Positions 23,940 to 33,764 are shown, numbered from the stretch's first letter. The stretch is DNA of 34,991 nt from Acidobacteriota bacterium (GCA_016871015.1 VFZX01000034.1:1-34991); one strand, 5' to 3'. Made by a program: numbers and translations. Notes: generated from the letters alone by a model not told the origin.

Positions 23940-24790
23940 GAATTCTGGTAGCGGGCGGAACGGGCACCGCGGGCCAGCACATTGTCCGGATGCTCGAGGC
24001 CAGGGGTGGACACCGCATCGAAGTCCTGAACCGTGAGAGCGGCGATGCCACGGATCCGGCTGTGGCCGACCGCTGTTGCCAGGGACAGGACGCGGTCGTT
24101 TCGGCGCTCGGCCAAAGCGTGTATCTCGACAGGGCGCGTCCGTCGCCGTTTTCGGACATTGACGTGGCCGCGCACCGCAATCTGATCACCGCCTGCCAGC
24201 GGCATGGAACCCGGAGGTTCGTGTACATCTCGGTGCTGTACGCGGCCCGGCATCCGGATGACCCGTACCTGGCGGCTCACTCTGCTGTTGAAGCGATGCT
24301 TCGCCAATCGGGGATCCCTTACGGAATCGTGCGGCCCACCGGGTTCTTCAAGTCGTACCTGCCGTTCCTGGATCTCGCGTTCAAGGGCACCGGCATTGTC
24401 TTGGGATCAGGAGCCGCGAAGTCGAATCCGGTTCACGAGGCGGATGTGGCGGAGGCTTGCGTCAAGGCACTATTTGAGGAACGCAACGTGGAGATCGATG
24501 CGGGTGGTCCCGCAATCCACACGCGCCGCCAGATCGCGGAATTGGCGTTTGAGGCAATCGGCAAGAAGCCGCTCATCTTTCACGCTCCGCTGGGCCTGGT
24601 GCGGATGGGCGCCCGGCTGGCGCGGCTTTTCGACTCGCGGAAGAGTGAGCTGTTCCGCTTCGCGTGCACGGTAAGCGAACATGATTTCGTTGGTCCGGCG
24701 ATCGGCACCAGGAGCCTGCTGGACTATTTCCGGGAGGCTGCGAAGGGCAGGGTGGACCGGCGCTACTCGATCGCGAGCCGGTACAAGTAG
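23936..24790 (+). CDS. NmrA-like NAD(P)-binding oxidoreductase (atypical SDR)
   Basis: 284 residues. The Rossmann motif is AGGTGTAGQ (6-14). The family pattern continues with DAVVSALGQ and RRFVYISVL, and PYGIVRPTGFF near 130-140. No Y-x-x-x-K catalytic pair stands out, as is usual for atypical SDRs related to NmrA and complex I assembly factors. It may act as a reductase, isomerase or redox sensor. It is translationally coupled to the amidohydrolase through an ATGA overlap, and its last 28 bases overlap the convergent gene's 3' end. The upstream frame is a shadow of the amidohydrolase. Confidence 0.82.
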   Translation: MRILVAGGTGTAGQHIVRMLEARGGHRIEVLNRESGDATDPAVADRCCQGQDAVVSALGQSVYLDRARPSPFSDIDVAAHRNLITACQRHGTRRFVYISVLYAARHPDDPYLAAHSAVEAMLRQSGIPYGIVRPTGFFKSYLPFLDLAFKGTGIVLGSGAAKSNPVHEADVAEACVKALFEERNVEIDAGGPAIHTRRQIAELAFEAIGKKPLIFHAPLGLVRMGARLARLFDSRKSELFRFACTVSEHDFVGPAIGTRSLLDYFREAAKGRVDRRYSIASRYK

Positions 24791-25641
24791 TCGCGCGCCT
24801 TGAGGTAGGTCTCCGGATTGTAGCCGGTGACCGGCGTGTGGGCCTTGGCGCAGAATCCGGCAGCGGTGTCTCCACCCATCGCTTGTGCCAGAACGTTCTT
24901 GAGGTCCTTCGCGGCGGGCTTTGACTCGATCGACTTCGCCAGCGCGATGTCTTCCGACGCATTGCGCCGTAATAGCGTGCGGACGCTGGGATTCGCGGAG
25001 ACGTAACGTTCGCTCTTGCCGCACACGTAGCCGCGCAGGACGCTGAACGAGGTATCGGCGCTTACGGCGGTCAAAGGTGCGACGGCCCCTGAAGTCATGG
25101 TCACCAGTGGAATCGCCGCGGGCTGGATCCGGAGCTCTAGCGGCGAGATAATCCAGTCCGCACCCACGTTGAGCTGTGCTTCGACGCGAATCCGGCGGAT
25201 TGGTGACACCGAAGGGATGAACAGATCCACGACGTAGACGTCCGCCTTCCGGGCCGGAATCTGCGCGGGGTCCCCGATCGTTGTGGTCAGCGGGAGCTTC
25301 ACCTCTTCAAGCTTGTCCGGAATCCAGCGCTCGCCTTCCTGGTTGTAGACCACGCGGTAGACGTGCTGCTGGACGGCGTTCTCCGGATTCGCCCCGAAGT
25401 AGAGGTGATAGGGCTTGCCCAGCGGCGCGGTGATCACCAGATGGTACGTCGCGTGGCCGTTGCGGGGGACCGCGGGCGAGAGAATCTCACGCGGCCTGCC
25501 CGCCGCGTCAGGCGGGATGATTGCGCCGTCCGGACCCACGCGGCGGAACTCGGATAGCCATTGGACTTCGGGGTAGGGCTGAGTCTGCGCCCCCAGGGAA
25601 GCGCAGACCAGCGCCAGGTATGGAAGCCGGAGTCCCGTCAC
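24763..25641 (-). CDS. Secreted protein of unknown function downstream of RNase E/G
   Basis: 292 residues from a GTG start that overlaps the RNase E/G stop as GTGA. A signal peptide is likely (MTGLRLPYLALVCASLGAQT). The middle is beta-rich (GHATYHLVITAPLGKPYHLY, KADVYVVDLFIPSVSPIRRI) and suggests an immunoglobulin-like or other sandwich fold. The C-terminal third is helical, with two Cys residues near VCGK and GFCAK. I do not recognise the family. It is the last gene of the mre/rnG transcript, so an envelope role is possible. The final 28 bases overlap the convergent oxidoreductase gene. Confidence 0.7.
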   Translation of the reverse strand: MTGLRLPYLALVCASLGAQTQPYPEVQWLSEFRRVGPDGAIIPPDAAGRPREILSPAVPRNGHATYHLVITAPLGKPYHLYFGANPENAVQQHVYRVVYNQEGERWIPDKLEEVKLPLTTTIGDPAQIPARKADVYVVDLFIPSVSPIRRIRVEAQLNVGADWIISPLELRIQPAAIPLVTMTSGAVAPLTAVSADTSFSVLRGYVCGKSERYVSANPSVRTLLRRNASEDIALAKSIESKPAAKDLKNVLAQAMGGDTAAGFCAKAHTPVTGYNPETYLKARDYLYRLAIE

Positions 25642-27911
25642 ACCAGATCGAACTTCTCGGGATGCAGCAGCGGATCGCTCTTCAGCAGCACCGTCCGCCC
25701 CAGCACCTCTTCGATCTCGTGGATGTAGTTGGCGCCCTGCGCCTTGAGCGCCTTGGCGACATCGGGGTGGGCTCGGAGGACGACGCTGTTGCCCTCAACG
25801 GCGCGGGCAATCTTGTGCGCCTCGGTCAGGATCTCGCCGATCACCGTCTGCACACTCTTGACGTACCCGGATCCCTCGCAGGTTGGGCAGGAAGTGCACA
25901 GCGCCTTCTCCAGACTCTGCTTGACGCGGCGGCGGGTGATGGCCACGAGTCCGAAGTCGTTAAACTGCAGGATCTTGTACGGAGCGCGGTCCAACCGCAT
26001 AGCCTCTTCGAGCGCCTGCATCACCTTCTGCCGGTTCTTGCGCTCGTCCATGTCGATGAAGTCGACCACGATGATTCCGCCCAGGTCGCGCAGGCGCACC
26101 TGCCGGACGATCTCCTTGATCGCTTCAAGGTTGGTCTTGACGATGGTGTCCTCGAGGCGGTTCGACTTGCCGACGAACTTGCCGGTGTTGATGTCGATCG
26201 CCACCAGCGCCTCGGTCTGGTTGATCACGATGTATCCGCCGGACTTGAGCCAGACCTTCGGCCGCAGCGCCTTCTCCATCTCCGAGGTGATGTTGAAGAA
26301 GTCGAAAATGGGCGTGTCCCGCTGGAAGAGCTTCACGCGCGGAACCAGCGCCGGCTGGAAGCGCTCGAGGAAGCCCACGATCTTCTCGTACAGGTCCTCG
26401 TTGTCGACAATGATCGACTTGAAGTTGTCGTTCACCTGGTCGCGCAGGGTGCGGGTGACCAGATCCAGATCGTGATGAAGCAGGCACGGAGCATTGCGCT
26501 TCTCGGCCCGCTTGCGGATGTCGAGCCAATGGTCGTGGAGGTACTTCATGTCCGCCGCGATCTCGGCCTCGGTGCGGCCCTCTCCGGCGGTACGGACGAT
26601 GAATCCGCCGCTTAAGCCCTGGCTCTGGGCGAGGACGATCTTTTTCAACCGCTGGCGCTCTTCGTCGGTGGAGATCTTGCGCGACACACCCGAGCGGTCC
26701 TCGGTGGGCATGTACACGACGTAGCGGCCCGGCATGGCGATGTGGGACGTGATCCGGGCGCCTTTTTGGCCCAGCGGCTCTTTGCGCACCTGGACAATGA
26801 TCTCCTGGCCCTCCTTCAAGAGGTCGCTGATGGAGGGCACCGGCGGGCGGTCCCGGTCCTTGTCTTTGTCACGCGCTTCGGGCCTGGATTCCGGTCTCTG
26901 CTCCGGACGTGGCGCCTCCTGCCGGAGTTCGGCGCGCTCCGGGCGGCCATCGCGGCCACGGCGGCGGAACTTGCGTCCGCGGGGGTGCGGATAGCGTGCT
27001 GCGGGCTGCTCGCGCGCTTCGGCGATCCGCTCTTCGCCGGAAGCTTCTTCGATTGGTTCATCCGGCTGGTCATTGGTTCCGGCGCCTGGATCCTCGATCT
27101 CCACCGCGGGCTCTTCTTCAGATTCGTCGAGCGGCGGATTCCAGTCATCAGCAGCGGCCTCAGCGGCCTCCTGAGCGGCATCAGCCACTTCATCTTCCGT
27201 GATGGCCCTGCTCACGGCGTCATCGCCGGGCTCGGGGGCCGCCAGCTCTTCGGGCTCTTCAACGGCGGGTTCCGCCTCGGCAGCGGTATATTTGGCGATC
27301 GACTCACCGGGCAGTACCAGCGGCTCAAGCTCCGGTTCCGGATCGGGTTCGGGTTCCGGATCGGTGGCGGAATCATCTTCGGCGGACGCTACGTCCTGTC
27401 TGTTCTCCTCGCCCTCGGGCAGAGAGGTGAACTTGGACTCCGGCATACCGCGTCCCCGCCGCCTGCGCCGTCTGCGTCCGCGGCGGTCACGGTCGTTCTC
27501 CCGGTCGCCCTGCTCGCGGGCCGGCGGCGCCTGCGTGGGGCTGCCGCCTGGAGCGGCGTCCGCACTGGCGGCGGGCTGGGCAGCGGCCTCGGGTTCCGGC
27601 AGCGCGGCGGGGGTTGGCTGGGCAGCGGCCAGTGGCGGCTTCCGCTTCCCCTTGTCATCGATCCGGTCGAACTCCTCGTCGGACTCCTCAAAGAAGTCGG
27701 AAACGTAGAGGAACGCATCCCGTTCCAGCCCGACATGCACGAACGCGGACTGCATTCCAGGGAGGACACGCGTGACCCGGCCCTTGTGAATGCTTCCCGC
27801 TAATGAATACTCGTTAGACCGTTGAAAATATACCTCAACGAGCTGATCGTCTTCCACGACGGCGAGTTTGGTTTCGTGGCGATTTGCCGAAATCACCAAC
27901 TCTTTGATCAT
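25638..27911 (-). CDS. RNase E/G family endoribonuclease with a ~275-residue disordered insertion in its S1 domain
   Basis: 757 residues. The N-terminal MIKELVISAN and the S1 half-domain (about 35-75, HKGRVTRVLPGMQSAFVHVG) are normal. Residues about 82-357 are low-complexity: an Arg block at 143-155, acidic Glu/Pro repeats (about 180-300) and a basic Pro-rich end. The S1 domain then resumes (VRKEPLGQKGARITSHIAMP). Catalytic Mg ligands D573 (VAIDINTG) and D617 (VVDFIDMDERKN) are intact, and the Zn-link Cys residues are C672, C675 and C678. The enzyme cuts single-stranded RNA in mRNA decay and rRNA maturation. The ATG at 27911 has GGAG 7 bases upstream. It lies downstream of the mreBCD-mrdA-rodA genes, like cafA near mreBCD in enterobacteria. 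Confidence 0.92.
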   Translation of the reverse strand: MIKELVISANRHETKLAVVEDDQLVEVYFQRSNEYSLAGSIHKGRVTRVLPGMQSAFVHVGLERDAFLYVSDFFEESDEEFDRIDDKGKRKPPLAAAQPTPAALPEPEAAAQPAASADAAPGGSPTQAPPAREQGDRENDRDRRGRRRRRRRGRGMPESKFTSLPEGEENRQDVASAEDDSATDPEPEPDPEPELEPLVLPGESIAKYTAAEAEPAVEEPEELAAPEPGDDAVSRAITEDEVADAAQEAAEAAADDWNPPLDESEEEPAVEIEDPGAGTNDQPDEPIEEASGEERIAEAREQPAARYPHPRGRKFRRRGRDGRPERAELRQEAPRPEQRPESRPEARDKDKDRDRPPVPSISDLLKEGQEIIVQVRKEPLGQKGARITSHIAMPGRYVVYMPTEDRSGVSRKISTDEERQRLKKIVLAQSQGLSGGFIVRTAGEGRTEAEIAADMKYLHDHWLDIRKRAEKRNAPCLLHHDLDLVTRTLRDQVNDNFKSIIVDNEDLYEKIVGFLERFQPALVPRVKLFQRDTPIFDFFNITSEMEKALRPKVWLKSGGYIVINQTEALVAIDINTGKFVGKSNRLEDTIVKTNLEAIKEIVRQVRLRDLGGIIVVDFIDMDERKNRQKVMQALEEAMRLDRAPYKILQFNDFGLVAITRRRVKQSLEKALCTSCPTCEGSGYVKSVQTVIGEILTEAHKIARAVEGNSVVLRAHPDVAKALKAQGANYIHEIEEVLGRTVLLKSDPLLHPEKFDLV

Positions 27912-28026
27912 CGAAAATCTCCGGTTCCGAAGCTGCCGCAACGGAGAGGAGACCGGCCCGGCGTCGTCCGGACGCGGCAACGGCCATCAAACTGTCCTTG
28001 GGCGCTTCTGTCATGAAATGAAATGC
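27912..28026 (-). other. Leader region between rodA and the RNase E/G gene
   Basis: This 115-base gap is the largest inside the rod-shape transcript. It holds a GC-rich inverted repeat (GCGTC...GACGC around CGGAC, near 27961-27975) and the GGAG Shine-Dalgarno of the nuclease. An open frame of 59 codons starts at 28014 and runs out of frame into the nuclease gene, ending at 27835; its product is unremarkable. RNase E genes elsewhere regulate themselves through their leaders, so this gap is a candidate control site, by analogy only. Confidence 0.4.
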
Positions 28027-29124
28027 CTACTCTACGATTCGCTTGAGCCGGACGTTATTCACCAACCCCAGCATCAGGAACGTGGACAATGTGCTCGATC
28101 CGCCATAGCTCATTAGCGGAAGGGGGATCCCGGTAATCGGCATCTGGCCCACCACCATCCCGGCGTTCACCAGGATGTGGAAGAGCAGCAGCGCCGCCAC
28201 CCCCATGCAGATAAACGTCCCCGAACGGTCGAGGGCAGTCTGGGCGTTCTGGACGATCTGCATGAGCAACAGGAAATAAAACACGAAAATCACGACAACG
28301 CCTGAAAAGCCGTGCTCCTCGCTGAAGGTGGCTAAGATGAAATCGGTGTGGGGTACTGGAAGGAACTGAAGACGGGTCTGATACCCCTTCGCTGGTCCGC
28401 GGCCGAGCAACCGGCCCGAACCTACCGCGATTTTGGACTGAATCACCTGATACCCGGAGCCGTGCGGATCCGATTCCGGATCGATGAAGCTGTCCACCCG
28501 CGCCCTCTGGTACGGCTTGAGGACGAAATGGTAGGCGAACACCGGAACCACAACCGCCAGGACACCGAAAATCGCGATGTGCCGCCACCGGAGTCCGGCA
28601 AGCAGAATGCCAACGCCCGCCACCGGAAGGTACGTTAACGCGGTTCCCAAATCCGGCTGGCGCATCACAAGGAGCATCGGCACTGCCACCAAACCCGCAA
28701 GCTTGAGCAATTCGCGGCCATGCAGCGTGTCGCTTTTCGTGGCTGTCAAATATCTGGCTACTAGTAATATTATCACCAGCTTGCCGAACTCCGACACCTG
28801 AAAATGAAATCCGAACGCGAGAGGAATCCACCTTCGCGACCCGAACACCTTGGCGCCAGCCGACAGCACCACCACCAGGAGGATAATCGTGACCCAATAC
28901 AGGAGCATCGACTTGCCCATTTGGGAGTGGTAGTCGATGCTGGCGATCACCCAGAAACCCACCAGGCCCGCGGCGACGAACAGAGTCTGGCGCCACCAGG
29001 CGCTCCCCCAGCGGGTCTCTTGGGTTGCGCTGTAGATCTGCAGGATGCCGATGGCGCTGATCGCCAGGGCCAGTCCGAGCATGACCCAATCGAGATTCCT
29101 CAAACGGCGCAGGCTCAAATTCAT
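28027..29124 (-). CDS. rodA: RodA, SEDS-family peptidoglycan glycosyltransferase
   Basis: 365 residues with about ten membrane segments. RQPDLGTAL (155-163), SRRWI (96-100), the GRGPAKGYQTRLQFLPVPHT region with the conserved Asp D261, and the PLPLMSYGGSS end are all SEDS hallmarks. RodA polymerises lipid II into glycan strands during side-wall growth, paired with PBP2. The start overlaps the PBP2 stop as ATGA, so the two partners are translated together. The gene sits in the mre operon as expected. Confidence 0.95.
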   Translation of the reverse strand: MNLSLRRLRNLDWVMLGLALAISAIGILQIYSATQETRWGSAWWRQTLFVAAGLVGFWVIASIDYHSQMGKSMLLYWVTIILLVVVLSAGAKVFGSRRWIPLAFGFHFQVSEFGKLVIILLVARYLTATKSDTLHGRELLKLAGLVAVPMLLVMRQPDLGTALTYLPVAGVGILLAGLRWRHIAIFGVLAVVVPVFAYHFVLKPYQRARVDSFIDPESDPHGSGYQVIQSKIAVGSGRLLGRGPAKGYQTRLQFLPVPHTDFILATFSEEHGFSGVVVIFVFYFLLLMQIVQNAQTALDRSGTFICMGVAALLLFHILVNAGMVVGQMPITGIPLPLMSYGGSSTLSTFLMLGLVNNVRLKRIVE

Positions 29125-31004
29125 CGCGCCGTGTCCCGTGCGCGAGCCACAAGCGGAGGCGCCGGCCGCCGGGACTTCTTGTCGAAGTACGCCTTCACGA
29201 CATCGCGGACGATCGGCGCCGCGCGGTCCCCGTGCTCTCCGTGCTCATAGAGCGCCGCCACCACGATCTCCGGGTTGTTCCGCGGGGCGAACCCCACAAA
29301 CCAGGCGTTGTCCGACAGCGCGATGCCGAGCTTTCTTGAGCGGATCAGGTCGTTTGAGGCCAACTGCGCGGTTCCGGTTTTTCCGCACAGCTCGACCCCG
29401 GGAATCACCGCGCCGCGCGCCGTTCCACCCTGGTTGACCACTCCGAACATTCCGTTGACCACGCGGGCTACGTTGTCCGGTTTCCAGTTTGCCTTCCGCG
29501 GCGGGTCGAGCGCGGGAGGCGGGTCGAGCAGCAGGTGTGGCCGGTGCCACTCTCCGCCGCGGGCGAGCCCCCCAATGGCGTGCGCGAGCTGGAGGGGTGT
29601 CACGGTAAGCGCTCCCTGCCCGATGACCACCGAAAGCGTCTCCCCCGAAAGCCAACGCTGACGTTGCGTCCGCATCTTCCACTTGCGCGACGGGACAGTG
29701 CCCTCGGATTCGGCTGGCAGATCGATTCCGGTCTTTTTTCCCAGCCCGGCCAGATCGGCGTATTCCGCGACCCGGTCGATGGTGATCTTGGCGCCGATGT
29801 TCTGCTGGAAATAGATATTGCAGGAGTGGATCAACGCCCGGTTCAGGTTCATGTATCCGTGGCCGCTGCGGATGTTGCACTTAAAGTAGCGGTCGTAGAA
29901 CTGCGCGCCTCCGGTGCACACGGCATGCGAGCCTTCTTCCACAATACCGTCCTCAAGGCCGGCCATCGCCATCAGGGGCTTGAAGGTTGATCCCGGTGCG
30001 AGAACGGCTTGGATGGCGCGGTTCATCATCGGGAAGTCGGCGCTGTCGCGGATATCAGCCCAGTCCTTGGCGCGGATCCGGCCGACGAACCGGTTCGGAT
30101 CATAGGCCGGACGGCTTACCATCGCGAGCACTTCACCGGTCCGGGCATCGAGGGCGACCACCGCGCCGCGCCGGTCCTGCATGGAGAGCTCCGCGACTGC
30201 CTGGAGGTCGAGATCGAGGGTCAGCCGGATGTCCTTGCCTGCCGCGGCTCCTTTGTGGTCGATGACTTTGAGGATTTTATTGCGGTTGTTGACCAGCACG
30301 CGCCGCTGGCCGTCGATTCCCATCAGCAGGTCGTTATACTGGCGCTCAATGCCCGTCTTGCCCACGATGTCGCCCTGCTTGTACCGCGCGAAATCAGCCG
30401 AATCGAGTTCGGACTCGCTGATCTCGCCCGTGTAGCCGATCACGTGCGCCAGCATTCCGCTCCGCGGATAAATCCGGCGGAAGGTCTGGATGACTTCGAG
30501 CTCCTGGTAGTTGTCATGGCCGCTGTGGGCTTCGATGAAGGCGAGCTCGGCCGAGGTCAGCTCGCCTTTGACATTGATGGCCTCGTACTTGGCGCGCGTG
30601 CGGTCGTAGCGGCGGAGCCGCTCGTTCAGATCTTCGCAGTCCAGATCGATCGCCTTGCAGACGGTTTGGAGATGGTCCGTCTTCAGGTTGTCGCGCGACA
30701 GGTAGAGTGAGAACGACGAGTGGTTGTCGACGATCACTCGCCCGTCGCGGTCAAGAATCCTGCCCCGGGGAGCGGGCAGGGGCTGGGAGCGGACGTAGTT
30801 TTTTTCCGCCAGTTCGTCGTAGTAGTCGGGGTCGCGGATCTGGAGCGCCCAGAATCCGGCGAGCAGGTACAAGAACACAGCCAGTACCACCCAGCGGAAC
30901 AACGTGATCCGGTTGGTGAGGGCCTTCGGATCCTCTTTCAGGACCCAGCGGATTTCCGGTTCTTTGTCTTTTTCAAGGTCGGCCGGGATGGTCGGATCCG
31001 GCAT
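29121..31004 (-). CDS. mrdA: Penicillin-binding protein 2, elongasome transpeptidase
   Basis: 627 residues. A cytoplasmic tail (1-32) and one membrane helix (about 34-55) precede the PBP dimerisation domain (APRGRILDRDGR near 78-89, and the GKTGIERQYND region near 215-225). The transpeptidase domain has S339-T-F-K342, S394-C-N396 and K542-T-G-T, so it should be active. It crosslinks peptidoglycan made by RodA along the side wall. The N-terminal tail before the helix is somewhat long and acidic. The gene starts 17 bases after mreD and overlaps rodA by four bases. Confidence 0.95.
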   Translation of the reverse strand: MPDPTIPADLEKDKEPEIRWVLKEDPKALTNRITLFRWVVLAVFLYLLAGFWALQIRDPDYYDELAEKNYVRSQPLPAPRGRILDRDGRVIVDNHSSFSLYLSRDNLKTDHLQTVCKAIDLDCEDLNERLRRYDRTRAKYEAINVKGELTSAELAFIEAHSGHDNYQELEVIQTFRRIYPRSGMLAHVIGYTGEISESELDSADFARYKQGDIVGKTGIERQYNDLLMGIDGQRRVLVNNRNKILKVIDHKGAAAGKDIRLTLDLDLQAVAELSMQDRRGAVVALDARTGEVLAMVSRPAYDPNRFVGRIRAKDWADIRDSADFPMMNRAIQAVLAPGSTFKPLMAMAGLEDGIVEEGSHAVCTGGAQFYDRYFKCNIRSGHGYMNLNRALIHSCNIYFQQNIGAKITIDRVAEYADLAGLGKKTGIDLPAESEGTVPSRKWKMRTQRQRWLSGETLSVVIGQGALTVTPLQLAHAIGGLARGGEWHRPHLLLDPPPALDPPRKANWKPDNVARVVNGMFGVVNQGGTARGAVIPGVELCGKTGTAQLASNDLIRSRKLGIALSDNAWFVGFAPRNNPEIVVAALYEHGEHGDRAAPIVRDVVKAYFDKKSRRPAPPLVARARDTAR

Positions 31005-31021
31005 CTGCGCCTGCCTTATCT

Positions 31022-31537
31022 CTACAGTTTATCCAACAACTGGAACAGAGGAACTGCGACGGCGGCATTGAGGATCGCAAACAGGAGCGCCTCACCGGGC
31101 TCGAAGCTGAACTGCTGGCCGAGGAGCGAACTGGCCAGGGTCCAGTAGAGGAGCTGGTGGACGAGGTAGAACGCGAAGGCGAATATCGCCCGGACCATGT
31201 TGTTGTCCGAGTCCATCCGCAGGCTCACCGACGCGGTCCAATAGCCTGTGAGCGTCTTGACGATCCCGAACAGCCCGAGGGGATTCTGAGACAAGGCGTC
31301 CTGCAGGAGCCCCACGCCCATGCCGATGAACAGGGCCGAGACCGGCTCCCGCCGCATCAGCCCGAAGTAGACCGTCACCAGCAGTGGCGGATCCAGGTAG
31401 GACAGGTATTCCGTAAAGAGAGGCGCTTTGACCTGGAAAGCCACCGCGACGATGGGCGCGATGATCAGGGCGAGCGGCCGCAGCCGGTACTTGCGCGCGC
31501 CAGCGTTCGGCGGCAGGTGAGCCGGAAGAAGCGACAT
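31022..31537 (-). CDS. mreD: MreD, rod-shape-determining membrane protein
   Basis: 171 residues with about five hydrophobic segments, the usual size for MreD. GMGVGLLQDALSQNPLGLFG is the most typical stretch. MreD links MreC to the elongasome in the inner membrane. The ATG at 31537 shares a base with the mreC stop (TGATG); a GTG three bases earlier is also in frame. No Shine-Dalgarno is evident, so coupling to mreC is likely. Confidence 0.9.
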   Translation of the reverse strand: MSLLPAHLPPNAGARKYRLRPLALIIAPIVAVAFQVKAPLFTEYLSYLDPPLLVTVYFGLMRREPVSALFIGMGVGLLQDALSQNPLGLFGIVKTLTGYWTASVSLRMDSDNNMVRAIFAFAFYLVHQLLYWTLASSLLGQQFSFEPGEALLFAILNAAVAVPLFQLLDKL

Positions 31538-32637
31538 CACTCGGGCTGCTGGCCCCGCGGCTCGGCTGGCCGTGACTCTGGATCCGGCTTGGGCGCGGGC
31601 GGTGGCGGTTCGATGTTGAAGTTCGGGACCCCGCCAGCTCCGTAGGGATGTCCCTGAACGATGCCGATGCGCCGGTAGCGGTCCACAACCTGGTCGGCGT
31701 CGGTTTCCACCACGCCTCCGCGAATCACGCGAGAGGCGCCGGAGCTCGTGTTTTGCTCAGCCGGGGGAGGCTGCATCAGGTGCGGCTGCTGGGCCTGGAC
31801 GGTTTGAGAATCGGGCAGTGGCTGGTGGACCCCGTCGAGAACGATGAGCACCTCTTCCAGTCCCTTCTGGAGTCCACTGGGGACCAGGTGAACTTCCTGG
31901 AAGAACATTTTGCCTTCGCGCGTGGACTTGACCTGTCCGACCGGGATTCCTTTCGGGAAGATGAGATCATCACCGGAAGTGAAGAACCACTCGCCGACTT
32001 CCAGTTTTTCCTGGTTCTGAATGTAGTCCACCAGGCACGTGCTGTGGCCCTGGCCCTTGAGCGTGCCGGGGATCCGGTGCTTCTGCGAGATCACGCCTGC
32101 CTTGAAATTGGTGTCGATGAGCAGAACCACCTGGGAGAAGCTCGGATATGCCGCGCCGACGCGGCCCACGATCCCGTCTGAGGTGACCACCGGCATGTTC
32201 TTCTTGACGCCATCGTTGGCGCCACGATCGACGAACACGACCTTCGAGTTGTCCGGGCCCCGGCCGGTGACGTGCGCGGCCACGGTCTTCGACGGAGTGC
32301 GTGCCTGGAAAAGCGCCAGTACCCGTGCGCGGTCAGCGGTGGACAGGTCGTTGCGCAGGAACTGATTCTCCATTTGCAGTTTACTCACCCGGTCCTGGAG
32401 TTTTCGGTTCTCCTCGCGCGCCTTCACCAGTGAGGCGTATTCGGAGATCAGGCCGAACGTGTTGGCGTGCAGGACGTCGAGAAGCCGCGCTAGTGGCATC
32501 ACGCCGGTGACGGCCCACACGCGGATGGAGCGGACTTCCTGCCGGCTCTTCACCTGATAGGCGAGCAGAAACAGTTGCGCCGCCAAGGCGATCGCCAGGA
32601 TGGTTACGTTGCGGTAACGATTCACCAGGAGTTCCAT
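31537..32637 (-). CDS. mreC: MreC, rod-shape-determining protein with a long proline-rich tail
   Basis: 366 residues. A membrane helix (about 11-28) is followed by a coiled coil (about 66-105, REENRKLQDRVSKLQMENQF) and the two beta-barrel domain (about 115-268) with TSDGIVGRV and GEWFFTSGDDLIFPKGIPVG. MreC organises PBP2 and RodA in the periplasm. Residues about 270-366 are an extra low-complexity tail rich in Pro, Gln and Glu, beyond the usual length of about 280. The ATG at 32637 is preferred since GGAG lies 6 bases upstream; a GTG just before it is too close. Confidence 0.93.
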   Translation of the reverse strand: MELLVNRYRNVTILAIALAAQLFLLAYQVKSRQEVRSIRVWAVTGVMPLARLLDVLHANTFGLISEYASLVKAREENRKLQDRVSKLQMENQFLRNDLSTADRARVLALFQARTPSKTVAAHVTGRGPDNSKVVFVDRGANDGVKKNMPVVTSDGIVGRVGAAYPSFSQVVLLIDTNFKAGVISQKHRIPGTLKGQGHSTCLVDYIQNQEKLEVGEWFFTSGDDLIFPKGIPVGQVKSTREGKMFFQEVHLVPSGLQKGLEEVLIVLDGVHQPLPDSQTVQAQQPHLMQPPPAEQNTSSGASRVIRGGVVETDADQVVDRYRRIGIVQGHPYGAGGVPNFNIEPPPPAPKPDPESRPAEPRGQQPE

Positions 32638-32667
32638 CACCCGCTCCGTGGAAAGGAGTCACGAGCC

Positions 32668-33726
<1,059 letters not shown>

Positions 33727-33728
33727 CT

Positions 33729-33734
33729 ACCATA
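33729..33734 (-). promoter_or_regulatory. Candidate -10 element of the mre operon
   Basis: TATGGT on the minus strand ends 5 bases before the GTG at 33723 and 29 before the ATG at 33699. No good -35 is visible. The gap between the esterase stop and mreB is short (33724-33764) and contains no convincing terminator. Confidence 0.3.
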
Positions 33735-33764
33735 TTCGGGGTTAGCCCGCGCAACCGGAGTGTA

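Noticed and set aside
27290-27380. Short repeated GGTTCCGGATCGG-like units as a possible DNA repeat or binding array
   Set aside because: The repeats encode the Glu-Pro-Asp-Pro tract of RNase E/G in frame and are explained by the protein's low complexity.
26742-27803. Plus-strand open frame (353 codons) opposite the RNase E/G insertion, with hydrophobic Gly-rich sequence
   Set aside because: The hydrophobic look comes from reading Glu/Pro/Asp repeats in antisense; the nuclease frame is supported on both sides of the insertion.
27835-28014. 59-codon upstream frame overlapping the RNase E/G start
   Set aside because: No Shine-Dalgarno close to its ATG, a biased Arg-rich end and no known similarity; kept only as a note in the leader region.
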